Origin: Mesostigma viride | Taxonomy: Eukaryota; Streptophyta; Mesostigmatophyceae; Mesostigmatales; Mesostigmataceae | Assembly (NCBI GenBank): GCA_009746045.1 | Contig: RPFO01001095.1 | Span: forward strand, 1 to 25,000 | Length of the DNA stretch: 25,000 nt | Direction: 5' to 3' | Shown: positions 1-7,111 of the stretch, one piece after another | Layout: every line of letters begins with the position of its first letter | Numbering within the stretch: the stretch's first letter is position 1 | Notes under the pieces: generated by a model | Databases searched by the model: none | The model's input: the letters and a program-made list of their open reading frames with translations, nothing else | What the model was told of the DNA's origin: nothing | Position numbers and translations under genes: made by a program

Positions 1-97
1 GCAGGGGCGCGACACTGCTCTCCTTGATGGCCACGCATATCCATCTTGGTCATCTCGCAGCTCTTCACGCGGGGCGCCTCCAGCACCTGCTGCCTGG

Positions 98-553
98 TCA
101 GCGGCACGTATTCGTGCCGGTCTTGTCGAGGTACCTGTCCAACAGGTCCTGGATGAGCGCAGGGTCTACCTCGAGGTAACGCTCCATTAGAACCGCCATG
201 TTCAGCCGGAAACTGGCTGCCTTCTTCCCAGGCAGCAGCTGGATGATCTGAATGACCCCGAGCCGGTCGGCGACCGGGGTGTATCGCTGACCGGCACCGA
301 GGAATTTGCGGTTAATACAGAGAGTTTCAACCTCTGTGTGCACTTTCTGAAGCCTGCCCAGCGTCACGCTAGCACATGTACTCGCGTTGGTAATAAACTC
401 GCCATCTTCGCCCATAAACAGCACGCACTTGATGACATCAATCACGGAAATCTTGCCATCCGGCGTCACGCGGATCTTGCCGGCGAACGGGTCATCCATG
501 CCCTCGGGCAGCGCCCTAGACGGCCGCAAGTAGCTGACTATCGCGTGGGACAT
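98..553 (-). CDS. IRxTPDG-family protein, N-terminal part (frameshifted; continues off the left edge)
   Basis: The 151-residue frame opens at the ATG at 553. It carries the blocks KIRVTPDGKISVIDVIKCV, GQRYTPVADR and QLLPGKKAASFR followed by ERYL. The second copy at 8457-9400 has the same order, with TPDGRVAAADIVKCI and LLPGARATAFRRN. I recall this block pattern from uncharacterised algal and giant-virus proteins; the 'PG..A..FR' part faintly resembles BRO-N/RhuM-like domains. Function is unknown. The frame stops at 98, but the -1 frame stays open from about 130 to base 1 and encodes EAPRVKSCEMTK, which matches EEPRIKQCESVK just past the break in the second copy. The true gene therefore probably spans 1-553 with one -1 shift near 100-135 and extends beyond the window. 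Transcription is divergent from the small membrane protein at 696. Confidence 0.7.
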   Translation of the reverse strand: MSHAIVSYLRPSRALPEGMDDPFAGKIRVTPDGKISVIDVIKCVLFMGEDGEFITNASTCASVTLGRLQKVHTEVETLCINRKFLGAGQRYTPVADRLGVIQIIQLLPGKKAASFRLNMAVLMERYLEVDPALIQDLLDRYLDKTGTNTCR

Positions 554-695
554 GCTTCGATGGTCATGGGGGATAACGTATGATGAGAAATATTAAGGCC
601 CGAGATAAGCGCGCCGGCTGGTGTGCGGTAATATGTGTGTGTGTTGCAGCCTTCGTCGCCCAATTAATAATCCCACGCAATATCGAGCGACCGGC

Positions 696-908
696 ATGAA
701 CACCTCCTGCGCAGAGAACACCGCCCCCGTGTTAGAGGGGCTGGGAGACCTCAAGCCCCCCGAGCCCCTGGACCCTCGCCCCCCGCCCCCGCGCCGTCTG
801 CCCGTACTCACCGCCGCCGAGGCGCTGCTCCCCGCCCTATTCATGCTAGTGACCGGCCTCGCCATACGCCTGACATTCAAGAACCCTCTGCGATTCTCGT
901 CCATTTGA
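696..908 (+). CDS. Small proline-rich protein with a C-terminal membrane segment
   Basis: This 70-residue protein starts at the ATG at 696. An earlier in-frame ATG at 621 would add a cysteine-rich leader with no visible support, so I chose 696. The middle is proline-rich (PPEPLDPRPPPPRR). Residues about 45-62 (EALLPALFMLVTGLAIRL) form one hydrophobic helix, followed by a short basic tail. This is the layout of a tail-anchored or single-pass membrane protein. No family is recognised. The stop codon at 906-908 abuts the TATATATA element that precedes the next gene, so the genes are tightly packed but probably separately transcribed. Confidence 0.55.
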   Translation: MNTSCAENTAPVLEGLGDLKPPEPLDPRPPPPRRLPVLTAAEALLPALFMLVTGLAIRLTFKNPLRFSSI

Positions 909-916
909 TATATATA
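909..916 (+). promoter_or_regulatory. TATA-like promoter element before the nuclease-like gene at 930
   Basis: TATATATA lies 14 bases before the ATG at 930, in a GC-rich region, and touches the upstream stop codon. The start context GCCACCATCATGG looks eukaryotic. A role as promoter is inferred from position and composition. Confidence 0.45.
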
Positions 917-929
917 CGCCGCCACCATC

Positions 930-1328
930 ATGGCATTCCGGGACGACGAGCGATGCGCGCAGGCCGCGTACAACGCGCAGGTGCACGGCAGGAGCGAGGT
1001 CGTGTGCCGAGAAGGGGAGATAGAAGGCACCTTCCTGCTCGACGACAAGCGCAGAAGGGTCATAGAGGTGAAGGAGTGGGACGACTGGGAGCGCGGGGTG
1101 AGAGAACTGGTCGCGTACGGGAGGGGATACCCCAAGTACCTCCTGGAGCTGCACCTGTTCAAGGCCGACACGTCCACCAACGTCACCCCCTTCTTCCTGC
1201 GGTTCATCAAGTACGTGTGCAAGTCCCAGAACATAGCCGTCACGCTGGACAAGGACGTGCTGCCCGCCAGACGCGAGACCTGGTGGAGGCGTCTGGCCTG
1301 CTGCGTGCGTTCCCCGGACGCCGACTAA
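930..1328 (+). CDS. PD-(D/E)XK-like nuclease paralog, copy 1 (signature residues altered)
   Basis: This 132-residue protein is a clear paralog of the next gene. They share EVxCR, RRR(V/I)IEVKEW, a GYP/DYP segment, LHLF and (S)TNVTP. The EVK (residues 46-48) fits motif III of the PD-(D/E)XK nuclease fold. Compared with copy 2, the helix-1 Glu is Ala13, the motif-II Asp is Glu32 with a three-residue insertion after it, and the Gln of GQLMSYG is Glu59. Three of the expected active-site positions therefore differ, so this copy may be catalytically inactive or have acquired another role. The C-terminus is Arg/Trp/Cys-rich. Assignment to the fold is from motifs only. Confidence 0.65.
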   Translation: MAFRDDERCAQAAYNAQVHGRSEVVCREGEIEGTFLLDDKRRRVIEVKEWDDWERGVRELVAYGRGYPKYLLELHLFKADTSTNVTPFFLRFIKYVCKSQNIAVTLDKDVLPARRETWWRRLACCVRSPDAD

Positions 1329-1354
1329 TCTGTGCGCGTACCCTGTAGTGTGAC

Positions 1355-1756
1355 ATGCACAGGAGGGAGAGGGACGTACAGGCCGAGTACAACCAGCGCC
1401 TGGGCGGGAGGAGGGAGGTGATCTGCCGAGGGGGCAAGATAGACATACTGGACGACAGGCGCAGGAGGATCATCGAGGTGAAGGAGTGGACCGCATGGAT
1501 GTCCGGGCTCGGGCAGCTCATGTCGTACGGCAAGGACTACCCCGGCTTCAAGAAGGAACTGCACCTATTCCGCGCCGAGTGGTCCACCAACGTCACGCCC
1601 GAGAAGCTCGAGCACATCCTCTCCGTCTGCGGGGTCAGCGACGTCGACGTGACCCTAGACGAAAGCGTGGGCCTGGAGCTGACTCGGAAGCCGCCGCCCG
1701 CATGGAAACGCCTCCTGTGCCTCGCCTGTCGAGGCCCGCGGGTCGCCGCCGCCTGA
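1355..1756 (+). CDS. PD-(D/E)XK-like nuclease paralog, copy 2 (signature intact)
   Basis: This 133-residue protein lies 26 bases after copy 1, in the same direction. The visible PD-(D/E)XK-type set is Glu11 in the first helix (QAEYNQ), Asp30 (GGKIDIL), Glu41-Val-Lys43 (IIEVKEW), then Gln54 and Tyr58 (GQLMSYG). This is the E...D...ExK...Q pattern of restriction-type and DNA-repair nucleases of this superfamily. The same C-terminal block is fused to a KilA-N domain in the gene at 3806. It is the best candidate for an active stand-alone enzyme of the trio. It is convergent with the CCCH-tail gene, with only 17 bases between their ends. Substrate and partner are unknown. Confidence 0.7.
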   Translation: MHRRERDVQAEYNQRLGGRREVICRGGKIDILDDRRRRIIEVKEWTAWMSGLGQLMSYGKDYPGFKKELHLFRAEWSTNVTPEKLEHILSVCGVSDVDVTLDESVGLELTRKPPPAWKRLLCLACRGPRVAAA

Positions 1757-1773
1757 CCCCTTTACTAACCCGC

Positions 1774-2550
1774 CTACCGAAGCAGCTCCTCCAGCGCCTC
1801 CTCCTCCTCCTCGGTGTGGCCGGAACGCCTACGGGGCGCCGTCCTGTAAAGCCGCCGGTCGCGGTATCCGGCAGGAGGGGCGGCGCTGTTGCGGCGGAAC
1901 AGCCTACCCGTGCGCGGATCGAACACCTCGCTAGCGGACCTGCGCGTGCTCGGACCCCCGCGCGGGTCAGGCAGGCTCCTCTGGCGTCGTTTGTCGCCCG
2001 CGCGCGGCGGTGCACCCCAACCCGCATCCACGGGGGCGAGACCCCCCAGCAGCTGCTGCTTGCGGGACTCCAGCCTCTCGCGATCCGCGTCCGACAGATC
2101 CCCGTACTCGAGCAGGTCGAACACCTGCTGCAGCTCCGGCTCCTCCTCCTCCACCTCCTCCTCCTCCGGCTCGGGGGGCGTCAGCGAGGGGAGCGGCCGA
2201 ACTCCCTCACCCTCCCTGGTCAGCCGCTCGACCACCTCGTCCGCGTGCTCCGGGAAAAACAGCTCCTCCTCCTCCGCCGGCATCCCCTCCATCTGTAACA
2301 GCACGTCGTTCAGCTGTTCCTGAAGGCCCGCCTTGGAGTCCGGGTGGACGGACGGGTCCGCGATGAACCGTGCCAGGGTTTCCGCCATGCTCTCCAGCGC
2401 GCCTCGGGCGCCGTAACCCCGCACGCGGTGCGCCCTCGCCTGGCGCCCGCTATGGAGCGCGCACCTCTTAGAACCACCGGACCGCGCGCGACGACAGGCG
2501 CCACCCGATCGCGTCTTCCCTCCGCACGCTCCGGTCCTACCGACTACCAT
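1774..2550 (-). CDS. CCCH-module protein with long acidic/basic low-complexity tail
   Basis: I start the gene at the ATG at 2550, giving 258 residues. The open frame continues to 2658, but the ATG at 2550 places the Cys module at the N-terminus as in its relatives, and TTTTTATC lies about 25 bases upstream. The module reads CGGKTRSGGAC, then KRCALH: C-x8-C-x9-C-x2-H, a probable small zinc site. A helical middle follows. Next come a Glu-rich stretch (PPEPEEEEVEEEEPEL), a charged segment (LSDADRERLESRKQQLL), and an Arg-rich tail ending in EEEEEALEELLR. Such tails suggest a disordered structural or nucleic-acid-associated protein. Function is unknown. Confidence 0.7.
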   Translation of the reverse strand: MVVGRTGACGGKTRSGGACRRARSGGSKRCALHSGRQARAHRVRGYGARGALESMAETLARFIADPSVHPDSKAGLQEQLNDVLLQMEGMPAEEEELFFPEHADEVVERLTREGEGVRPLPSLTPPEPEEEEVEEEEPELQQVFDLLEYGDLSDADRERLESRKQQLLGGLAPVDAGWGAPPRAGDKRRQRSLPDPRGGPSTRRSASEVFDPRTGRLFRRNSAAPPAGYRDRRLYRTAPRRRSGHTEEEEEALEELLR

Positions 2551-2719
2551 GATCGATGATACACCGGGATGGGATAAAAATGAAACTCGATTCCGATTAA
2601 ACGGAGCAATCAGCATGACACGGGGCGCGTTCAAGCGCGCACGAATATCTAAGCGCACTGTGTCAAGGTCCGCGCTGTCGAGAGGGGCGGGGTCGCGCCA
2701 ACGAACTCCCCACCGACAG

Positions 2720-3742
2720 CTAGATCTTGACCCTCTTGGGCCCCACCCTCGAGAACCGGTCGCGGTTCAGGGGCCGGGTCAAGAGCAAGTCATCCCTCAT
2801 CTCCCGTCTGTTCCTGTCCACGATGCCCGCCGGGGTGGGCCCCTCCGGCGGCTTCACGAACGCGGCCATCGCCCGCTTCACCTCGACCGCCGCCTCGTGA
2901 AGGTCCTTGTCCGGCGCCCGGTCCATGACCTTGTACATGAAGAACCAGGCGTTCGCCAGCTGACCGTCGTCCATCGCGTCCCTGGCGCTACCGGCCCTCA
3001 CGCCGTTCAGCTCCTTGAAGGCCGACGCGCTCATCCCCGTGGCCGCCTCGCAGGTCTTGTCGCCCAGGAACGCCATCACGCTCCCCACGCGCTCCTTGGG
3101 GACGACCGAGCTCACCAGGTCCGCCAGCCTGTGCTGCGTGTCCTTCGCGCGCAGGCGCAGGGTCGGGTCGCACTCGCGCACAGGCGCCACGTAGTCCGGC
3201 CTCGTGCGACCGTTGCCCGGTCGGGTCAGCACCGCCACCGTGGTGCTCGTGCCGTGGACCGCGTCGTGGGCGTCGCGCACCACAGCCATCATCGAGATGT
3301 CCCCCGCCATGATGCGGTCCACCCAGGACATGGCCTTCACCGCAAACTTGGAGCTGATCCACATGGCCAGGGGGTTCACCAGCTTGGGGTGGATCCAGAC
3401 ACCGCGATCATCATTGGGACCGTTCTTCACAGTGTCAAAAACCGTTGTGGAGGTCACAGCAGAATCCCTGTCACCCATAAACTCGGCTTCTAAATCCTTG
3501 GCAAAGGCTTGTACAGTATCGAGCCTCCACCAGTCCATAAAGGCCTTGCTCCCGTCTGAGGCTGCATGACAAAGGTCCTTGCCCAGTATCTTCCTGTCGC
3601 TCTTGCGGACCTTAATTTCCTTTGCAGGGTCTACCTGAAAACCGGGCATCGGGCGCAGGGTGAATATCCACGCTTTATCAGTCTCCTTTGAAAGATTGAA
3701 AAGGGCATGCACAAAGGGGGTGGAGCTGTTCACGAGAGCCAT
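2720..3742 (-). CDS. KilA-N domain protein
   Basis: This is a 340-residue protein with an ATG at 3742. The KilA-N DNA-binding domain spans about residues 43-147. It has IKVRKSDRKILGKDLCHAAS, then SKAFMDWWRL, and the hallmark GVWIHPKLVNPLAMWISSKF followed by a helix containing MSWVDRIM. KilA-N domains are typical of giant viruses, poxviruses and phages and are usually fused to varied C-terminal domains. The C-terminal 150 residues (CEAATGMSASAFKELNG, ANAWFFMYKVMDR) are not recognised and end in a basic tail (RVGPKRVKI). The first ~75 residues are clearly paralogous to the gene at 3806: both have (W)(I/V)F, a 'VD..K' turn and VRKSD. GTATACAATAAAG just upstream may serve as promoter. Confidence 0.85.
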   Translation of the reverse strand: MALVNSSTPFVHALFNLSKETDKAWIFTLRPMPGFQVDPAKEIKVRKSDRKILGKDLCHAASDGSKAFMDWWRLDTVQAFAKDLEAEFMGDRDSAVTSTTVFDTVKNGPNDDRGVWIHPKLVNPLAMWISSKFAVKAMSWVDRIMAGDISMMAVVRDAHDAVHGTSTTVAVLTRPGNGRTRPDYVAPVRECDPTLRLRAKDTQHRLADLVSSVVPKERVGSVMAFLGDKTCEAATGMSASAFKELNGVRAGSARDAMDDGQLANAWFFMYKVMDRAPDKDLHEAAVEVKRAMAAFVKPPEGPTPAGIVDRNRREMRDDLLLTRPLNRDRFSRVGPKRVKI

Positions 3743-3805
3743 TCTTTATTGTATACCAAACCATAATAATTTCAATGTTTTAAACGCATTCCTTGCATGT
3801 CCATT

Positions 3806-4498
3806 TCAATGAGGTCCATCCATGTAGGGTCTCTTATTGAACACGCTAGCATCCAAGGTCAGCTGGATGCCTTGAGACTCACACCCTTCCTTTATAAGGG
3901 CGTGCTGATGAGGAGTGAACCAAGCACTTTTCTTAGAGCTAAACAGATGCAGCCTCTTGGCGTGCTCTGGGAAGTCCATCCCGTACATGAGGAGCTGACC
4001 GACACCGGTCATCCAGTTGCGCATGTCCTTGACCTCGATGATGGACTTTGGGTCGTACGTGACGATATCGATGTACCCGTAACGGCACTGAACCTCGCAC
4101 TCCCCATTGACACAGCTGGACAGCCGGTGTTGGATCTCGAGCTCGACCCGGTTGTTTGGAGATTTCTTTATCCACCTTATAAGTTCAGGCAAGGGTGTGC
4201 GATCACTCCACGTGCCTCTCTTGCAATTATCCGAAGTTGTCACAAACTCGAGGTGACAGCGCCACTCATTGGCCAAGAGCGACTGGGTCCAATTCTTGAT
4301 CAGTTTCTTCCCATTTGATGCAGCCAGGATAAACTCCTTTAGCTGCACCCGTCCGTCGCTCTTCCGCACGCGGACGTCCTTGGACGCGTCCACCTCCATG
4401 TCGTCCCGGGGCTTGACAGAGAACACCCAGAACTCGTCCTCCTCGCGTCTGAAGGACAGGTAGTCCGCGTAGGTCCTCTCCGCCCACGCCCTGTCCAC
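3806..4498 (-). CDS. KilA-N / PD-(D/E)XK-like nuclease fusion
   Basis: The N-terminal ~110 residues are a shortened KilA-N domain (VRVRKSDGRVQLKEF, KLIKNWTQ, then RGTWSDRTPLPELIRWIKKS). Residues about 117-220 match the stand-alone nucleases at 930 and 1355: VELEIQHRLSS, then GYIDIV (Asp144), SIIEVKDM (Glu155, Lys157), GVGQLLMYG (Gln168, Tyr172), LHLF and WFTP. All nuclease signature residues are present. The 693-nt frame begins with GTG at 4498 and has no in-frame upstream ATG. A -1 shift at the C6 run 4507-4512 (plus strand) would connect to an ATG at 4548 (MDSADGTRGNSLGG), so the start may be broken or miscalled. It lies directly upstream of the KilA-N gene on the same strand. Confidence 0.8.
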   Translation of the reverse strand: MDRAWAERTYADYLSFRREEDEFWVFSVKPRDDMEVDASKDVRVRKSDGRVQLKEFILAASNGKKLIKNWTQSLLANEWRCHLEFVTTSDNCKRGTWSDRTPLPELIRWIKKSPNNRVELEIQHRLSSCVNGECEVQCRYGYIDIVTYDPKSIIEVKDMRNWMTGVGQLLMYGMDFPEHAKRLHLFSSKKSAWFTPHQHALIKEGCESQGIQLTLDASVFNKRPYMDGPH

Positions 4499-4548
4499 CG
4501 CGTCCGCCCCCCTAGTGAATTTCCCCGTGTCCCGTCCGCACTGTCCAT

Positions 4549-5123
4549 GACTGGATCCCTTGTCTCCTGGCGGACGCCTGCCCGGTGCGCGTCACCCAAC
4601 GATGGCGCCTGTGCCGTCGCGACCCCTATTTATGCCAAATCCCGCCCTGTCAGGTGCTGACGACCCAGCGCCACCTCGTAACGGCTGCCGTTGGATGGGA
4701 GAAGCACATCCGCAGTCGGCCTGCGGCGGCGCCTAGAGAGGGGTCGACAATCCAACTCGCGCCCCGCCCCCGCCCGCCCGCTGCTCGGCCCTGGCTTGGA
4801 TTCTCCTGCACTACTTCTTTTTCTGATGAATCTAAAAATAAATTTATGGCTATAGACCCTCTATGATTCTACAGGTGCATGCACATATATATGAAAAACT
4901 ATTCAGGCCGGCGTGCAAAAAAGAAGTCGCGCAAAAGAATCCAACCAAACTCGAGGCGTGGCTGTACCCGGACAGGAACCGCCCCACTCGGTCGATGGCC
5001 GGTCCAGGTTCGCCGCCTGTCGAGCGTGGATGTGATATGTATGCATGCATGAGTAGACACGGGGGGTCGCGAATGAAAACAGATTGGATTAAAGAAATGG
5101 AATAATATTCATTCAACGATTCA
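4549..5123. other. Intergenic stretch without convincing genes
   Basis: The left part is GC-rich, including a CCGCCC-rich run near 4760-4790. The right part is AT-richer with TATA-like words (TATATATATG near 4887). A minus-strand GCATAAATAGGGG at about 4627-4639 could be a promoter for the KilA-N/nuclease gene. Overlapping opposing frames of 80-88 codons exist at 4850-5116, but neither shows any motif or composition typical of the neighbouring genes. Confidence 0.4.
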
Positions 5124-5306
5124 TCACGACACAGACAGCCTAAGCCGCATCATCTTGTCCAGGATATCATGGGGGCTGTACGCTGGCTTCCTGCCCGCGC
5201 GCTCCCTGGCCCTGATGGCCAGATGGACCGCGCACCGCTTGCCCCTGGGTGCGCGCGGCTTGTTGCATTTGGTCCCCTGGGGGGTTATCTCGACGCATCG
5301 TGCCAT
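5124..5306 (-). CDS. Minimal CCCH-module protein (60 aa)
   Basis: Almost half of this small protein is the module itself: MARCVEITPQGTKCNK, then GKRCAVHL, giving C-x9-C-x10-C-x2-H with the same 'T..G..C' turn seen at 1774, 11279 and 12305. A short basic helix follows (IRARERAGRK), then HDILDKMMRLRLSVS. It shows that the module can exist nearly alone. The ATG at 5306 puts the first Cys at residue 4, as in other members. Zinc binding is inferred from the spacing. Function is unknown. Confidence 0.65.
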   Translation of the reverse strand: MARCVEITPQGTKCNKPRAPRGKRCAVHLAIRARERAGRKPAYSPHDILDKMMRLRLSVS

Positions 5307-5346
5307 CGCGGCGGTTCACACTAGCGTCAGCGAGAAAAAACGCGGC

Positions 5347-5817
5347 TCACTCGGCCGCGTGCTCGAAGAAGGGGAAGGCGAGCCTCTCGGGCGCGGGCCT
5401 GCGCTCGGCCAGGCACAGCGGGCACTGGCCGCGGGAGGGGATGGCGTCGTCGTGCAGGTACACGGTCATGCACCAGAGGCAGATGGGGAGGTCGTGGGGA
5501 GGGGGCGCGCGCTTCCCCTGGCCGACGGGAGCGTGGACGGGGAGGAACCCCCGCCGCGACTGCTTTTCCATGCAAACCCCGCAAGACACGCGAGCCCCCC
5601 CCTCGGGCACGCGGTACACGGGCCGGACACAGGGGCGCCCGCCGGCCTGCACCCCCTCCGCGAGCTGCCGCACCCCTGCCGCGTTCGCCGGGGTCACACG
5701 CGCGCGTGTCACGACCCCCGGGGCTGCGCCGAGCAGCGAAAGATGGAGGGCGGCCGCACGGTCCTCGGCAATCTTGCAGAAGGCCTCGTCGTTTTTGGCG
5801 TGGGAGGGGGCGTTCAC
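5347..5817 (-). CDS. RING-like zinc-finger protein (5' part in a shifted frame up to about 6002)
   Basis: The C-terminal region has CGVCMEKQ ... HDLPICLWC ... GQCPLCL. This fits a variant RING finger (CxxC, H-x4-CxxC, CPxC), a fold usually linked to E3 ubiquitin ligases. The frame is open upstream of the GTG at 5817 to a stop at about 6027. That stretch encodes a zinc ribbon (CQYCGDWKDPC, then LYCSECRG) but no ATG. Crossing the plus-strand G6 run at 5979-5984 with a -1 shift reaches ATGs at 6002 or 6035 (MFRMMPPP). The real gene is therefore probably 5347 to about 6002, with an N-terminal zinc ribbon and C-terminal RING-like domain, broken or miscalled by one base. Confidence 0.65.
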   Translation of the reverse strand: MNAPSHAKNDEAFCKIAEDRAAALHLSLLGAAPGVVTRARVTPANAAGVRQLAEGVQAGGRPCVRPVYRVPEGGARVSCGVCMEKQSRRGFLPVHAPVGQGKRAPPPHDLPICLWCMTVYLHDDAIPSRGQCPLCLAERRPAPERLAFPFFEHAAE

Positions 5818-6228
5818 TCGAAATTCCAGCTCGTATCCGCGGCATTCCGAGCAATAGAGCGCCTTCCCACCAAAGAAGGTGCAAGGGTCCTTCCAGTCGC
5901 CGCAATACTGGCACTGGGGGTACTTTCCCCACAGTCCCGGGACTTTCTCGGGTCGTCGCTCGGACGTGTCCCAGCCACGGGGGGCGGCATCATTCGAAAC
6001 ATGGTACCTGGCAGCCCCGGATCTTTTCTATGCACGACGCGACCAACGCGGGACCGCGGGCAATCGCGACAGTCCTTTCCTGTCCCTCCGCAGCCACAGA
6101 GAATCGTCTACCAGCGAGGACTATCGCCTCTCAGCCACGGGCTCGATCGGGATTTCAAGAAGCATCCACCGACGTAGTCGACTTATTCATTTTGCAAGCG
6201 TGCCCACTCCTTATTTCTTTACAAGTCG

Positions 6229-6580
6229 CCCACCGGTTATGAGGCACCGTCACCGTCACCCACCAGTTATGAGGTACTGGCGCCGGTCCCCACCGACTAA
6301 AGGTAATGGCAGCGTCACCGACCAAGAAAGGTACTGGCACCGGCCCCCAATAATAAAGGTACTGGCACCGTCACCGACCCAAAAAGGTACTGGCACCGTC
6401 ACCGACCCAAAAAGGTACTGGCACCGTCACCGACCCAAAAAGGTACTGGCACCGTCACCGACCCAAAAAGGTACTGGCACCGCCCCCCGCTGACTAAATG
6501 TACACTGGCACCGGCCCCCACTGACTAAATGTACACTGGCACCGGCCCCCACTGACTAAATGTACACTGGCACCGGCACC
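6229..6580. repeat. Minisatellite, 28-bp then 31-bp units
   Basis: Degenerate units at the left give way to near-perfect 28-bp units, with GGTAC at 6386, 6414, 6442 and 6470 and the core GGTACTGGCACCGTCACC. Three 31-bp units follow, starting at TGACTAAATG at 6491, 6522 and 6553 and sharing CACTGGCACCGG. No spacers separate the units, and the units are not multiples of three, so this is non-coding slippage or recombination-driven DNA. Confidence 0.85.
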
Positions 6581-6948
6581 ACGGGCAATTACGATTCATT
6601 AATAGACACGTGCAATTACGATGCACCGTGAATAAATGAACTGTCGCCCATTATCTGTCCCTTGTGCATTGCTGAGAGGAAAAGTAAAGCGGTAAAATAG
6701 GCACTCCAGCATTCGGCAAAGGAAAAGTGGCCCGTGGTTGAGCGCGCTGACAGATTTTTTAACGTGGGTCGCACTCGATTCGCTCGCTCTCTCGCGGTTA
6801 GCGGCGACGTTACCTACCTGAAAACCTGGTTACCTGGCCTGGCAGGCGATCCCAACCGGTTCTTGGTCGCCTTCTCGGGTCGCTGCGTCTCCTCGAGGCG
6901 TGCGACGTTCAGGGCCTTACTCCCGAGGCGTGGGGCGTCGATCCTTTG
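6581..6948. other. Intergenic stretch, no gene seen
   Basis: This is AT/GC-mixed sequence between the minisatellite and the 30-bp repeat. GGAAAAGT/GTAAA words occur near 6675-6730 and an open plus frame exists from 6734, but it shows no motif and runs through the downstream repeats. I see nothing supportable here. Confidence 0.4.
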
Positions 6949-7111
6949 TTTTATCAGGGCGTGGGACGCCGGCCTTTGTTTTGTCAGCGCGCGGGGCGTC
7001 GGCCTTGATTGTTTTACCGGGGCGCGCGGCTTCGGGTCTCGTTTTACCGGGGCGTACGACGCCATTCTCCTTTCACCAGGGCGCGCGACCTAGAGGCCGT
7101 TTTATCACGCC
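6949..7111 (+). repeat. Six-copy ~30-bp repeat with TTTTATC/TTTTACC core leading into the F-box gene
   Basis: TTTTATC-like cores occur at 6949, 6979, 7012, 7042, 7071 and 7100 (spacing 30, 33, 30, 29, 29), each followed by a GC-rich G(G)GCG segment. The last core (TTTTATCACGCC) ends exactly at the ATG at 7112. Duplicated promoter elements are one reading; see findings. Confidence 0.65.

Noticed and set aside
2549-3493. Plus-strand 314-codon frame opposite the KilA-N gene
   Set aside because: Arg/His/Pro-rich antisense shadow; the minus frame has clear KilA-N motifs.
4850-5116. Opposing 80-88 codon frames in the 4.5-5.1 kb spacer
   Set aside because: They overlap fully on both strands with no motif, no paralog and no start signal.
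5155-6177. Plus-strand 340-codon frame across the RING-like gene
   Set aside because: Low-complexity Gly/Arg/His; the minus strand carries paired CxxC zinc motifs.
6229-6580. CRISPR-like 28-bp repeats
   Set aside because: Units are head-to-tail without spacers; it is a minisatellite.
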